A stretch of DNA of 64,000 nucleotides from Arion vulgaris (GCA_020796225.1 CM036760.1:3662501-3726500); one strand, 5' to 3'; counted from the first letter of the stretch, positions 43,560-55,214 are shown. Numbers and translations are program-made. The notes: generated by a model not told the origin, from the sequence alone.

Positions 43560-43806
43560 TTAAAAGTTAATTGTATATCCTTTACAGAACTTTGCGAATC
43601 AACACCAGCTTTTAAACGCTGTTTGTGATTTTTCTAGGCATTATTACGTTCTGTAGTTTGGCATTGCTTTCTGAACGGGTGGTGCAATCGTCCTTTTGTT
43701 AAAATCCGCGTGAAACAATTTGCAACCAAACTGTCCGCAGGGTGATTCGAACCCAGAGCGTCGGGGTTAATAGCCCGAGTCACTATCCCCTAAGCCACAG
43801 ACTCCA
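43560..43806 (-). mobile_element. SINE family B copy
   Basis: On the minus strand the head GGAGTCTGTGGCTTAGGGG contains an A-box match (TGGCTTAGGGG) and CTGGGTTCGAATCACC a B-box match. The anticodon-loop region reads CTATTAAC between TCGGG and CCCGA, resembling tRNA-Asn. The body matches 50555..50815. A tRNA gene is rejected because the 3' acceptor does not pair with the 5' end. Confidence 0.78.
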
Positions 43807-44151
43807 ACGAGCACTACATACAATATTTGCAAGGTTCCCACTCAAAAATCAAGTACGGAAATATCAAATTAAGAATCGTCGTCGAAGGTTCTCTCAAAAT
43901 TCTCTGATGCTGACACTTCTAACAGAAAGAGCATCTACAACTGCTGGGGTTGGAGGAGAGAAATCATTCTAAATGTATAGATGTGAACCCTACCTGAGTA
44001 GGAGTCTCCGCAGCACTAAGCATATCACTACACACCTGGAGCTGTTGGAGGTTTCTGGGTTTTAAAGAACGCCTGGTGCTCCCCCCATTGCACTATTGGA
44101 AAAAGAGTAAAAATGCATAACCTGGGGCTCGAAGAAGAAGAGATGTTTAGA

Positions 44152-46016
44152 TGTCGATTCTATTAAGTGCTCCAGTTATTAATACATCTTTTCTATTCAA
44201 TGCTCCAGTTATTAATACATCTTTTCTATTCAATGCTCCAGTTATTAATACATCTTTTCTATTCAATGCTCCAGTTATTAATACATCTTTTCTATTAAGT
44301 GCTCCAGTTATTAATACATCTTTTCTATTCAATGCTCCAGTTATTAATACATCTTTTCTATTCAATGCTCCAGTTATTAATACATCTTTTCTATTCAATG
44401 CTCCAGTTATTAATACATCTTTTCTATTCAATGCTCCAGTTATTAATACATCTTTTCTATTCAATGCTCCAGTTATTAATACATCTTTTCTATTCAATGC
44501 TCCAGTTATTAATACATCTTTTCTATTCAATGCTCCAGTTATTAATACATCTTTTCTATTCAATGCTCCAGTTATTAATACATCTTTTCTATTCAATGCT
44601 CCAGTTATTAATACATCTTTTCTATTCAATGATCCAGTTATTAATACATCTTTTCTATTCAATGCTCCAGTTATTAATACATCTTTTCTATTCAATGCTC
44701 CAGTTATTAATACATCTTTTCTATTCAATGCTCCAGTTATTAATACATCGATTCTATTCAATGCTCCAGTTATTAATACATCTTTTCTATTCAATGCTCC
44801 AGTTATTAATACATCTTTTCTATTCAATGCTCCAGTTTTAATACATCTTTTCTATTCAATGCTCCAGTTATTAATACATCTTTTCTATTCAATGCTTCAG
44901 TTTTAATACATCGATTCTATTCAATGCTCCAGTTATTAATACATCTTTTCTATTCAATGCTCCAGTTATTAATACATCTTTTCTATTCAATGCTCCAGTT
45001 ATTAATACATCTTTTCTATTCAATGCTCCAGTTATTAATACATCTTTTCTATTCAATGCTCCAGTTATTAATACATCTTTTCTATTCAATGCTCCAGTTA
45101 TTAATACATCTTTTCTATTCAATGCTCCAGTTATTAATACATCTTTTCTATTCAATGCTCCAGTTATTAATACATCTTTTCTATTCAATGCTCCAGTTTT
45201 AATACATCTTTTCTATTCAATGCTCCAGTTTTAATACATCTTTTCTATTCAATGCTTCAGTTATTAATACATCTTTTCTATTCAATGCTCCAGTTTTAAT
45301 ACATCTTTTCTAAACTGTTCTATTCAATGCTCCAGTTTTAATACATCTTTTCTCAACTGTTCTATTCAATGCTCCAGTTTTAATACATCTTTTCTATTCA
45401 ATGCTCCAGTTTTAATACATCTTTTCTCAACTGTTCTATTCAATGCTCCAGTTATTAATACATCTTTTCTATTCAATGCTCCAGTTATTAATACATCTTT
45501 TCTATTCAATGCTCCAGTTATTAATACATCTTTTCTATTCAATGCTCCAGTTATTAATACATCTTTTCTATTCAATGCTCCAGTTATTAATACATCTTTT
45601 CTATTCAATGCTCCAGTTATTAATACATCTTTTCTATTCAATGCTCCAGTTATTAATACATCTTTTCTATTCAATGCTCCAGTTATTAATACATCTTTTC
45701 TATTCAATGCTCCAGTTATTAATACATCTTTTCTATTCAATGCTCCAGTTTTAATACATCTTTTCTAAACTGTTCTATTCAATGCTCCAGTTTTAATACA
45801 TCTTTTCTAACTGTTCTATTCAATGCTCCAGTTTTAATACATCTTTTCTATTCAATGCTCCAGTTTTAATACATCTTTTCTCAACTGTTCTATTCAATGC
45901 TCCAGTTTTAATACATCTTTTCTATTCAATGCTCCAGTTTTAATACATCTTTTCTAAACTATTCTATTCAATGCTCCAGTTTTAATACATCTTTTCTCAA
46001 CTGTTCTATTCAATTA
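44152..46016. repeat. 1.9-kb, 33-bp satellite with a derived higher-order right half
   Basis: The unit contains CTCCAGTTATTAATACATC and TTTTCTATTCAATG (33 bp, 11 codons), about 55 units. From about 45180 units with a three-base loss (CAGTTTTAATAC) and inserts of AAACTGTTC or CAACTGTTC appear, giving a mixed longer period. Frames up to 251 codons are by-products of the period. Confidence 0.97.
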
Positions 46017-46024
46017 CTTACTTA

Positions 46025-46290
46025 CTTAATCCCGTCATGCCTAGTGACATATGGGGCTTCAGAAAGGACTTTCCATGCTCTCCGTCCCGTGCAACCTTCA
46101 GCGCAGAGCCCACGTCAGAGATGCGGTGTCCAGTTCCTCTTCCATCATGCGCCTCCATGTTGTCCGTGGTCTGCCTTTCTTCTCTTTCCCTCTGGTGTCC
46201 AAGTGAGGGCTATCCTTGCAAGCATTTCATGTCTCATTCTCATTACATGTCCGAGCCATTTCCATCTTCTCTTTGTTCTATTCAATGCTC
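46025..46290 (-). pseudogene. LINE family G-type C-terminus embedded in a satellite
   Basis: The minus strand reads across frames GHVMRMRHEMLARIA, EGKRKKGRPRTTWRRMMEEE, ending near 46030. This is the LINE C-terminus after the reverse transcriptase; a similar region is at 60995..61545. Remnants of the 33-bp satellite (46272..46327) lie on its other side. Confidence 0.65.
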
Positions 46291-46327
46291 CAGTCTTAAT
46301 ACATCTTTTCTAAACTGTTCTATTCAA
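46272..46327. repeat. Detached end of the 33-bp satellite
   Basis: TTCTATTCAATGCTCCAG, then TTAATACATCTTTTCTAAAC and TGTTCTATTC, continuing the array beyond the LINE fragment. Confidence 0.9.
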
Positions 46328-46489
46328 AATAAGCAGCTAACCTAGCGTGTTAGAATTACAAAGAATTAATTATCACGAAATATCAAATTCATATTTGCAT
46401 ACTACACGCTTGAGTGATATGCATTAATATTCATGTCAGGCTAAGGTCCGGTGCTATATAAAGAACGTTCACGGATATGTAGCTTAGTT

Positions 46490-47690
46490 AGTCTTTCCTC
46501 TTGGGCCTGTGGGCGGCGCATAGGGCAGAGGTCATAGTTCTCCATGTCTCGCGGTTCGTTGCTATCTGTTTTAGGTCTTTAATGTTTACTAGGCCCATCG
46601 TTGAGCCTTCTCTGGTGATGGTTCTACGCAGAGTCTCTCTTGGTCTTCCTCGTTTTCTTTTCCCTCTGGTGTCCATATGAGGGATTGGTAAGGAGTCTTC
46701 TCTCATCCATTCTAAGTGTGTGGCCGATGTAGTTCCAGCGGCGCTTTCTTATAAAATTTGATACATTTTCTTGCTTGGTCTCTTGTCTTATTTGTGTATT
46801 GGGTCTGAAATCTGACCATTTGAGGTTCAATATTCTTCTAAGACATTTATTCTCAAAGTTATCTAATTTTCTTTCTAGAGCTTTTGTTGCTTTCCAACTC
46901 TCGCATCCATAAGTTAATACTGGAATCACACAAGAGTTAAAGATCTTTAATTTTAAGTGCTTGCTGAGTGAATTGGACTTCCATATATTTGACAATTTGT
47001 TAAAAGCACTTGATGCCAATGCGATTCTGTGTGGAATTTCTGGCGCTGTATCCCCGTAGATGACATCATACTCCCTAGGTATGTAAAACTTTGACTTTTT
47101 CAAGAGTGTAGTTTTTTAGTTGAATATTTTCTGAACTGCTGGTAAGGTCAACAATTTTTGTTTTTGTGGTGTTTATTTGGAGACCAATTTGTCCTGAGAT
47201 ATTTTGGAGAAGGTTTGTTTTCATTTGAATATCTTGATGTGATGAACTCAAAAGGGCTATATCGTCGGCAAAATCAAGGTCTTCTAAAATTTTATCAACC
47301 CACTTGATGCCCCTATTTGCGTTATTAGTGCATTTTCGCATGACCCAGTCAATTGCTATTCCAAAGAGCATTGGCGATAAGACGCAGCCTTGTTTCACTC
47401 CTGTTTCCACTGGGAACCAGTCAGAGTTACCGAAATCTGTTCTTACACTGCAGCGCGATTCACTGTAGAAGGATTTTATGATGTTGATGAATTTAGCAGG
47501 GAAACCATAGTTTTTTAGTAGTTTCCAAAGCGTAGGACGGTGAATACTGTCAAACGCTTCTGAAAATCAACAAAGTTGATGATTACATTCGATTGAAATT
47601 CTACGAACTCTTCAATGATTACTCTTAGTGTGAAGATGTGATCTATGCATGCTCGTTTTGGTCTAAACCCTGCTTGTTCTTCTCTTAGCT
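46490..47690 (-). pseudogene. LINE family B copy with catalytic reverse-transcriptase box
   Basis: Minus-strand frames give, in order, LREEQAGFRPKRACIDHIFT and VNFVDFQK (47690..47560), then METGVKQGCVLSPMLF, DWVMRKC and the catalytic DFADDIALLS (47410..47240), IGLQINTTKTK, then IPVLTYGCESWKATKALERK (46930), IRKRRWNYIGHTLRMDERRL (46740) and RGRPRETLRRTITREG (46660..46600). Frameshifts at about 47540, 47090 and 46690 break it. The endonuclease is missing; the truncation point coincides with a small 15-bp array. Confidence 0.88.
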
Positions 47691-47754
47691 GTCTCATATG
47701 TAGCGGTCTCATATGTAGCGGTCTCATATGTAGCGGTCTCATATGTAGCGGTCT
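47690..47754. repeat. 15-bp array at a LINE truncation point
   Basis: Four copies of TCATATGTAGCGGTC. Immediately downstream in LINE orientation is the reverse-transcriptase segment LREEQAGF. Confidence 0.9.
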
Positions 47755-48059
47755 CGCAATAAATGAGACATACCCATCTGTTCTATTTCAGTTAAATGTA
47801 GGACATATTACTGTATTTTCTGACTGTCATCGTCTTAAAATAAGATCAACGGTTCTCAAAGCGTGACAATGAACTGATATTGACCGATGTTAAGATATCT
47901 AATGTTTTGAATACGTTTGTGGAAATATTGATATAACAATGCGGAAATGACTTTATACAAATATAATATATGTGTATATCTCAGAAAGATAGAAATTAGA
48001 GGAATTACATATTTTGATTACAGTAAGAGACATGGTACAGTGTGAAAATCTACTGCCCT

Positions 48060-48540
48060 TTAGACTAAAACAAAGCTCAATATTCAGCTTAAATGTGAAA
48101 TCTGTGTTGCTGTAAGGCTCGGTAACATGGGGAGTCACCAAGTTAAATACAAATAAGATTCAGACCTTTGTCAACGGATGTCTTCGGCGTATTCTCAGAC
48201 TGAGATAGTATGATAGAGTTGCAAACACAGACCTGAGAACAGGGCAGGAACCCATGATGAAAAAGGTTAAGAGGGAGAACGGGTGATGGTTAGGACATAC
48301 ACTACGAAAGACACATTTGAGTGTCACTAGACAAGCACTGGATTGAAATCCGCAAGGAAATCTGAAACAGGGACGACTTAAACAGGCCGAGACGGAGTCT
48401 TCTTGAAGAACTGAAGGATACCGACTATACTAGGAGGCCATTAAGAACACAGCCAGAGACTAGGAGAAGTAGCAAGCAACTGTTGACGCATCTGCTCTAC
48501 AAGCAGCAGAGAGAAATGAGTAAAGAGACATGGCGCTATT
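48060..48540 (+). pseudogene. LINE family E, C-terminal region, decayed
   Basis: The nucleotide sequence follows 34560..35010 (common word GTCAACGGATGTC, then TGATAGAGTTGCAAACACAG) with multiple stops, ending near CAAGCAGCAGAGAGAAATGA. Confidence 0.72.
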
Positions 48541-48663
48541 GAAACTCGTCTTGAATAAAAAGGTGGAAGAAATAAGAGCAAGTAGAAGACAGAGACAAAA
48601 TTGAGATGAGAACACCAGGAAGTGAACAAGCAATATGTCTGGCAGAGTGTACCAGGGAAGGGA

Positions 48664-48897
48664 CATCAACTTGTTGTAGAGCCATTGCAGCCAACCTTCG
48701 ATCTGGAGGATAGCATATGTGGCATCAACTTGTTGGAGAGCCATTGCAGCCAACCTTCGATCTGGAGGATAGCATATGTGACATCAACTTGTTGGAGAGC
48801 CATTGCAGCCAACCTTCGATCTGGAGGATAGCATATGTGGCATCAACTTGTTGGAGAGCCATTGCAGCCAACCTTCGATCTGAAGGACAGCATATTA
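48664..48897. repeat. 59-bp tandem array, 4 units
   Basis: The units start CATCAACTTGTTGGAGAGCC and include ACCTTCGATCTGGAGGATAG. The first unit has GTAGAG instead of GGAGAG. Confidence 0.93.
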
Positions 48898-49184
48898 TTT
48901 ATTGATATTATTTGTTATTAAATATTATGAAAAACATTTTAAAAATGAGCGGTCAAACGAAAAATGCTGATAAATCGAAACAAAACAAAGAAGGCTCGAA
49001 ATCAACATTACTCAAACGCAGACGACTTACTTGATAGACTTAAACATACAACGATTGGATGTATAAATTCAAAATAAGGAACTTTCCCTGTGGAAATATA
49101 CAAATAAATAGAGAAATGGACAGAATACATTAATTAATTATACAGTGATAACAGATAAGAACTAGGCGTCTAGTATAACCATGA

Positions 49185-49640
49185 AGGACTACCAATACAC
49201 CAATTAGAATGGATCAATGCTATACAACACACGAGAAAAAGGTAAAACATCAATCCAGACAATATAACAACAGAAGAAAGAGAAGGAACAGATGAATTGT
49301 GTATAGATGTATTAACAAAAGTATTTAATGACATCTACAACAGCGGACATCAGAAAAAAGTGGGTACAACATCATTAAGCAATACTGAACTTCAACAAGA
49401 GACAACAAATTAAATAGTTCAGTCACTAAAGCAGATTATGATCAAACGGTGCGCCTCAAAGAGCAATGTTGCTCCGATACAATGGATACAAAGCAAAAGG
49501 CCGGCGAAGCAAAATTTGGGCGTCTGAGATAACAGAGCCGACGAAAGACACTGTTTTATGAAGCGCACAGAAAAGCCCGTTTTATAAATAGTTTCTTATT
49601 CTGACGTTGTGAGGCAAAACAGGATTGAAGAACAGAAAGA
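49185..49640 (+). pseudogene. LINE family A fragment with an internal deletion
   Basis: DNITTEEREGTDELCIDVLT (49255..49310), the segment before reverse-transcriptase motif 1, is joined at about 49345 to the C-terminal sequence (AAAGTGGGTACAACATCA, GGCCGGCGAAGCAAAA) found at 7800..8040. The catalytic centre is deleted. Confidence 0.68.
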
Positions 49641-49861
49641 CAACATCGGATACAAAAAATGCAAATCGTGGGATATCCTTTACAGATATTGTATGTCGAA
49701 GCACACATTGTATTCCTCAAATTGTAATGCTGCTGATCCTATCAATCAATCATTCAATCAATCAACTAATCGAACATTTTTGACTTCTAATATATAAACA
49801 TATGCCAAAAACTAAAATCATTAGATTTTCAAATTCTTATTCGGGTTTCGCGGCTAAATCA

Positions 49862-50105
49862 TGAAGTAGCGCCGTTGTTAGTCAGCTTGCTTATTATGCT
49901 AGTGGTGCGGGTTCAGTTCCACAGTGGTCGTGGGATTTCTTCCGACAGTAACGACTCCCAGGTCGACCCAGCCTCAATTGGATACCAGGAAAAGCATTGG
50001 GAAGTAAAGGCGACCGGCGTGCTGTTCACCACATCACTCATCGTGTGCCGACAGTGAATGAAAAATATGGCTCTAACACCGTATCACCTTATATATCACG
50101 TGGTA
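49862..50105 (+). mobile_element. SINE family C, most complete copy
   Basis: The head is GTAGCGCCGTTGTTAGTCAG, followed by the B-box-like GCGGGTTCAGTTCC, then GATTTCTTCCGACAGTAACG, GGATACCAGGAAAAGCA and the tail ending TATATATCAC. It shows the intact order used to recognise the nested insertion at 31159. Confidence 0.8.
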
Positions 50106-50109
50106 TAAA

Positions 50110-50550
50110 AATGGTTGTTTTGTATTTAACGGCTAAATCATACATCAATTTCTGTACATTTTGATTTGTAAAAAACACATCTAAATTTAGTTCGTTTTAT
50201 ATTTTAAAGATAAGATTCTAATAATCACGATTTATTATACTAGTTACACCTTCTAGTGTATATATGTGGACCATATCTCGATTGACATCTGTCAAGTCCA
50301 AGATTTATCAGATACAACTTGTAGCAGAGTGTTTGACAACCGTCTTTGGGTCATGCCTAAACTTAACTCCTCCAATATTGTAATTACTCTCTATAAAAGT
50401 TCTGAAAAAGTATAAAATAAATATCCTGGAAAGTGACCCAAAACATCGTACACAAGATGGAGATATTCCCCAGAAAATGTTTAAGAAGAATCCTGTAAAT
50501 ATTCTAGCCAAATACAATAGCAAATGAAGAGCCTTTTAAACGAACAAATT
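50110..50550. other. Unassigned DNA
   Basis: No supported gene or repeat. Confidence 0.4.
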
Positions 50551-50554
50551 GTGC

Positions 50555-50815
50555 ATCATTAGAAAAAATGAAAATCCTGGCATATCCTTTACAGGACGTA
50601 GCCATCAACAACAGTAAACGAGTTGTTGATTTCTAGGCACCACTTATACGTTCAGTAGTTTGCCATTAATTTCTGAACGGTGAGGTCTATTTTTATTATT
50701 CATAAAAATCCAAGGGGACTAATTTGTTTCCAAACCTTCCCGCCACGGAGTTTGAACCAGGTACTCTCGGGTTGTGACCGAGCTCACTACCGCATAAGCT
50801 ATAGACGCTCACCAA
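50555..50815 (-). mobile_element. SINE family B copy
   Basis: The minus strand begins GAGCGTCTATAGCTTATGCGG and contains CCTGGTTCAAACTC; the body and the ATATCCTTTACAGGACG block match 43560..43806. Confidence 0.75.
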
Positions 50816-50819
50816 GCAT

Positions 50820-51075
50820 CATTGGAGACCATTACTAAAAAACGAAGATGGAGGTGAATTTATCGCGTATGTCGGTATGGACATTGGCCAGGACAGCTCT
50901 CCGATGTACAGGGATGAAAAAGAAGGCATGGGCGCACAAAGTCAACATGAAGAAAAACTGTGGAAAGAGTGCTGAAATATTGTGACCTAAGATGGGAAAC
51001 AGTTGATAAAATGGTGGCAGAACGACAACAATGGACATTTTTGTGGTAGCCTTATGTGTCGAACTGGACACGACG
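50820..51075 (+). pseudogene. LINE 3' coding end (tentative)
   Basis: A frame contains DLRWETVDKMVAERQQW, with the spacing of LINE C-termini (DRxxW near the end). Upstream similarity is not clear. Confidence 0.4.
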
Positions 51076-51589
51076 AGGATATAGATCTATAAATAGATAA
51101 TATAAATAGATACTCAAATAAACAAGAAAGATATGTAAAGCTAACAACTAAGTAAATTGTTTTGTAAAAATCTGCTGGTATAAAAACAATGAAAATATTA
51201 AGAAAAATTAAACAAACCTGCTTAGTTATTTCTATACCAAAGACTGACAAAAATTAATTTAGCATTATATAAGTTTAGAAGTGACATACAACATGATCTT
51301 TCACTAACAGAAATCAATAAACATAATCAAAGAAAAATGCACCAAAAAAAGTAATGGAGGCAATAAACTAACAGCAAATACATACAAGAGCCCCATCATC
51401 AAACTTGTCACAAAACCGCACACATCTTCTCCTTCTAATACGATCAACTTCTGCTACGCGACTACTCCGGTATATGTCATAAACAGGACTGTGCGATTCA
51501 GGTCTTCACCGGTCCTCCATAGACATCACACAGACAATTTTCTACTCAGAACAAGGTACTGACGGTTCAACCATCACATGCATAGAATG

Positions 51590-52145
51590 AAGAATGCTCA
51601 AACTGCACAGTGTGATTGTCAGACCGAAACACAAATTCCAGAGCACATCCTGCAGTACTGTTGATCAGATCTACACCAGCGAAACGAAACAAGACATCAC
51701 AAATTCCAGAGCACATCCTGCAGTACTGTTGATCAGATCTACACCAGCGAAACGAAACAAGACATCACAAATTCCAGAGCACATCCTGCAGTACTGTTGA
51801 TCAGATCTACACCAGCGAAACGAAACAAGACATCACAAATTCCAGAGCACATCCTGCAGTACTGTTGATCAGATCTACACCAGCGAAACGAAACAAGACA
51901 TCACAAATTCCAGCGCACATCCTGCAATACTGTTGATCAGATCTACACCAGCGAAACGAAACAAGACATCACAAATTCCGGAGCACATCCTGCAGTACTG
52001 TTGATCAGATCTACACCAGCGAAACGAAACAAGACATCACAAAAGAAGCTTACAAAGCATGCTATTGGGAACATGCGAGGAACACAACCGAGGTGCAGTT
52101 TGGTAGAGGCAGCAGATCTCTTAGTTTAGATTGAGAACATGAAAC
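51590..52145 (+). pseudogene. LINE C-terminus with an amplified CCHC-like segment
   Basis: The frame reads CDCQTETQIPEHILQYC, the C-x-C...H...C knuckle found at the C-terminus of RNase H-bearing LINEs. The segment holding this motif is then repeated six times (see 51631..52041), and the original C-terminus resumes as EAYKACYWEHARNTTEVQFG. Stops occur within each repeat. Confidence 0.62.
51631..52041. repeat. 68-bp tandem array, 6 units, derived from LINE coding sequence
   Basis: The units start ACAAATTCCAGAGCACATCC and include TGATCAGATCTACACCAGCG. The period is not divisible by three, so reading frame changes at every unit. Confidence 0.95.
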
Positions 52146-52214
52146 CGATCGCAAAGAAGAAGAAATTGTCTTAGGAACCTTACAACATATGTCTGTTTAG
52201 TATGTATGTTGCTT

Positions 52215-52620
52215 GATATGACCATCATCATTTCTCTTCGGGGAGTAACCATGTGTTCTCTGCTCTCTTCACAAAGGAAGATCTCACCGACAGTGCACGA
52301 ACTCGTAGCACTGGCGAGGTCAAGATGTAATTTTGAAGATAGTGAAGATATTTTGTAGAAATTTTATTTTTAAACTTCTCAAACAAATTTTGCACAGGCA
52401 GCAACTTTCCAACATTTACTTCTCAAGCAAATTTTGCACGGGCAGCAGTTTTTCAACATTCCCTTCTCAGGCAAATTTTGCATGGGCAGCAGTTTTCCAA
52501 CATTCACTTCTCAGGCAAATTTTGCATGGGCAGCAGTTTTCCAACATTTACTTCTCAAGCAAATTTTGCACAGGCTGCAGCTTTCCAACATTTACTTCTC
52601 GATTTTGAACTGCCAAGTGT
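52215..52620. mobile_element. Repeat family I copy containing a 44-bp array
   Basis: It matches 24400..24600 up to TTTTGAAGATAGTGAAGATA; then the GGGCAGCAGTTTTCCAACAT block is repeated every 44 bp (52376..52603, five units); then the copy ends CTTCTCGATTTTGAA as at 24570. Confidence 0.7.
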
Positions 52621-52771
52621 TCTTTAACGTGCTCAACTTCAACATGGGACCTACGTTTAATCGTCCGTCTCCGATTGAACTAGAAATTCGATCTCACACT
52701 GAGACTAAGGATCTCTGGGAAAATATCCAGAGTACCCTTGGAACAAGAGTCGAGCGCCTAACCTCCACACC

Positions 52772-53026
52772 ACAGTTGCTTGTTGTGTTACAGTTGCTTG
52801 TTGTGTTACTGTTGCTTGTTGTGTTACAGTTGCTTGTTGTGTTACTGTTGCTTGTTGTGTTACAGTTGCTTGTTGTGTTACTGTTGCCTGTTTGCTTGTT
52901 ACTCTGAAAGCTACACCACAGTTGCTTGTTGTGTTACTGTTGCCTGTTTGTTTGTTACTCTGAAAGTTACACCACAGTTGCTTGTTGTGTTACTGTTGCC
53001 TGTTTGTTTGTTACTCTGAAAGTTTG
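52772..53026. repeat. 18-bp array with superimposed longer duplication
   Basis: ACAGTTGCTTGTTGTGTT alternates with ACTGTTGCTTGTTGTGTT; farther right a longer unit (TGCCTGTTTGTTTGTTACTC) is repeated three times. Confidence 0.93.
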
Positions 53027-53219
53027 TAATATCGATAAGATATCGTCTGCAATGGTAATTTGTTTTAATTGCATCGATACTATCATTCTATAAATGCTTC
53101 TCAAAGTATTCAAAGTGTCCCTGCCTCTTTCCATGGAGCGCACACCCCAAGTTGAGAAACACTGTGTCAGAGTGTAATGTGTGAAGCTAAGACCAGAAAA
53201 TAGCATAATTACCCTTTAA

Positions 53220-53438
53220 CCCTTTAGCTGCTAAGGACGTACATATACGTTTCTCCCATTCACTTCTAAAGACGCATTAACACGTCTGTTATTATCTCTC
53301 CTTTGTGGGCTAAAGACGTATTAACACGTTTTACATTGCTACTGTCACTCCTATAGGTATACAGTCACGTTTGTGACCTAGAAACAAAGAGTAGCTATTT
53401 TTAGCTCAGCCTTCAGAAAGTATGTAGCAGCGAAAGGG
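53220..53438 (+). mobile_element. MITE family P copy inserted at the edge of another MITE
   Basis: A 219-bp copy starts CCCTTTAGCTGCTAAGGACG and ends GTAGCAGCGAAAGGG, with TTAA at 53216 and 53439. It sits inside the CTTTAAAT that borders the element at 53445. Confidence 0.85.
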
Positions 53439-53444
53439 TTAAAT

Positions 53445-53760
53445 CAGTGGTTCTCATACTTTTTGAAGTCGTGGAACACTTGAAGTACAAAAATTTATAT
53501 GAGCACTATACACAAAAACTGTATAAATAAGATGCAAAAAGCAAAGAAATACAGAAATAATTTGTTAAATGCTACATACCTTTATTCATCATTTAATTTC
53601 TGCTTATAAGAAGTATGGACCTGATGTGTCATGGCGATTTTTTTACCCTGGTGACCGCTGACACCGCGCTGCCGACCCCGGATCTGGGATTTTCTAGGCC
53701 GCACCTGGGAATTTCACCTGGCATACTTGTGCTCCTGTTCACACACTTTGAGAACCACTG
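53445..53760. mobile_element. hAT-like MITE, CAGTGGTTCTCA ends
   Basis: It begins CAGTGGTTCTCATACTTTTT and ends CACACTTTGAGAACCACTG, typical hAT ends. Flanks, after removing the family P insert, are CTTTAAAT and ATTTAAAG, which agree at six of eight bases as a target duplication and are also inverted. No transposase. Confidence 0.78.
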
Positions 53761-54051
53761 ATTTAAAGTAATAATTACTATTGAACATATAACTTCTCAA
53801 GATAGCTATTTATTTAACGAGAGGTTACTGGTTGCTGAACTGACCTAATAGTTCCATGACCGACACACTCGCTCGACATTTACTAGCAAGTCTCAAGGAC
53901 ACGAATGTTGATCGTTTCTGTGTCTGGTTGGTTGAAAACACTCTCAACCAATTAGGTGTCCGTTTCTACTCGTGAAATCATTCATTCTTAATTACTTCAA
54001 TTTCAGATTAAAGTTGTCAAAATATTATGTTGTTGTTTTATAATATCCATG

Positions 54052-54630
54052 ATGTAGATGTAGTCCAGCTGACCCAACTAGTGCAGCCCATGACTTGTTT
54101 GTTATGTAGATGTAGTCCAGCTGACCCAACTAGTCAGCTCATGACTTGTGTTTATGTAGATGTAGTCAGCTGACCCAACTAGTGCAGCCCATGACTTGTT
54201 TGTTATGTAGATGTAGTCCAGCTGACCCAACTAGTACAGACCATGACTTGTTTGTTATGTAGATGGAGTCCAGCTGACCCAACTAGTACAGCCCATGACT
54301 TATTTGTTATATAGATGGAGTCCAGCTGACCCAACTAGTACATCCTATGACCTGTTTGTTATGTAGATGGAGTCCAGCTGACCCAACTAGTACAGCCCAT
54401 GACTTATTTGTTATATAGATGGAGTCCAGCTGACCCAACTAGTACATCCTATGACCTGTTTGTTATTAGTGAGATGGAGTCCAGCTGACTCAACTAGTAC
54501 ACTCCTGACTTGTTTGTTATGTAGATGGAGTCCAACGACCCAACTAGTACAGCTCCTGACCTGTTTGTTATGTAGATGGAGTCACTGACCCAACTAGTAC
54601 AGCCCATGACTTATTTGTTATATAGATGAT
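54052..54630. repeat. 52-bp tandem array, about 11 units
   Basis: The units start ATGTAGATGTAGTCCAGCTG or ATGTAGATGGAGTCCAGCTG and include ACCCAACTAGTACAGCCC. A two-unit pattern (TATTTGTTATATAG then TGTTTGTTATGTAG) repeats in the middle. Confidence 0.95.
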
Positions 54631-54639
54631 TAAAGTCTC

Positions 54640-55210
54640 TTTAAAGGATGAGAGGGATTCTGATCAGAACTTTTTCGCTGTTTTCATATTAATGTAAATT
54701 TGTAAAACAATTTTGAGAGATTATGGTTTAGAAGAGTAGAAAAAGGTTAGTTTACAAAAATATATGTCAAATCGTTGCCATGGAAACAATACAAAATAGC
54801 CGCCAAACACACAATTTTAAATCCCTAAAGCTCTGAATCTAATGAATGTAAATGGATTCTGTTTTCACTCTAAGGTGAGCAATTGTAATATCTAAAATAT
54901 TACACAAGCTTTTATGATATATTAAATATTACATTTTAAATCAATTTTTGAGTAAAGACACCCCAAAATTAGGTCATAAAATGTTTTTGACTGCTCTAAA
55001 ACATAAACTATTCATCGTTTATTAAAAAGCTTGTGTAAATTTTTAGATAGATATGTACGGCAATAAAAGATCATTAAAGAGTGTTTATCATACGATGCGT
55101 ACAGAACGACCTCACAAGAGGCAGGAAATCCCATAGAGTAGCGCACTTCACTAATTAACTCTGGCCGTAAAAGTACCAACGGTACGAGGACTCAAGGTCG
55201 CTAAAGTGTC
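54640..55210. other. Unassigned AT-rich DNA
   Basis: No supported feature. Confidence 0.45.
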
Positions 55211-55214
55211 AACA

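Noticed and set aside
43741..43806. A tRNA-Asn gene on the minus strand
   Set aside because: The A and B boxes and an anticodon-like loop are present, but the acceptor stem does not pair and the same sequence continues into a SINE body found again at 50555.
43742..43972. A 76-codon basic protein
   Set aside because: It begins in the head of SINE family B and has no domain.
44147..44906. Repetitive protein genes on both strands (226 and 251 codons)
   Set aside because: Both strands are open over the same 33-bp array, which is a period effect.
53640..53760. A CpG-rich promoter
   Set aside because: The short GC-rich stretch is the interior of the hAT-like MITE.
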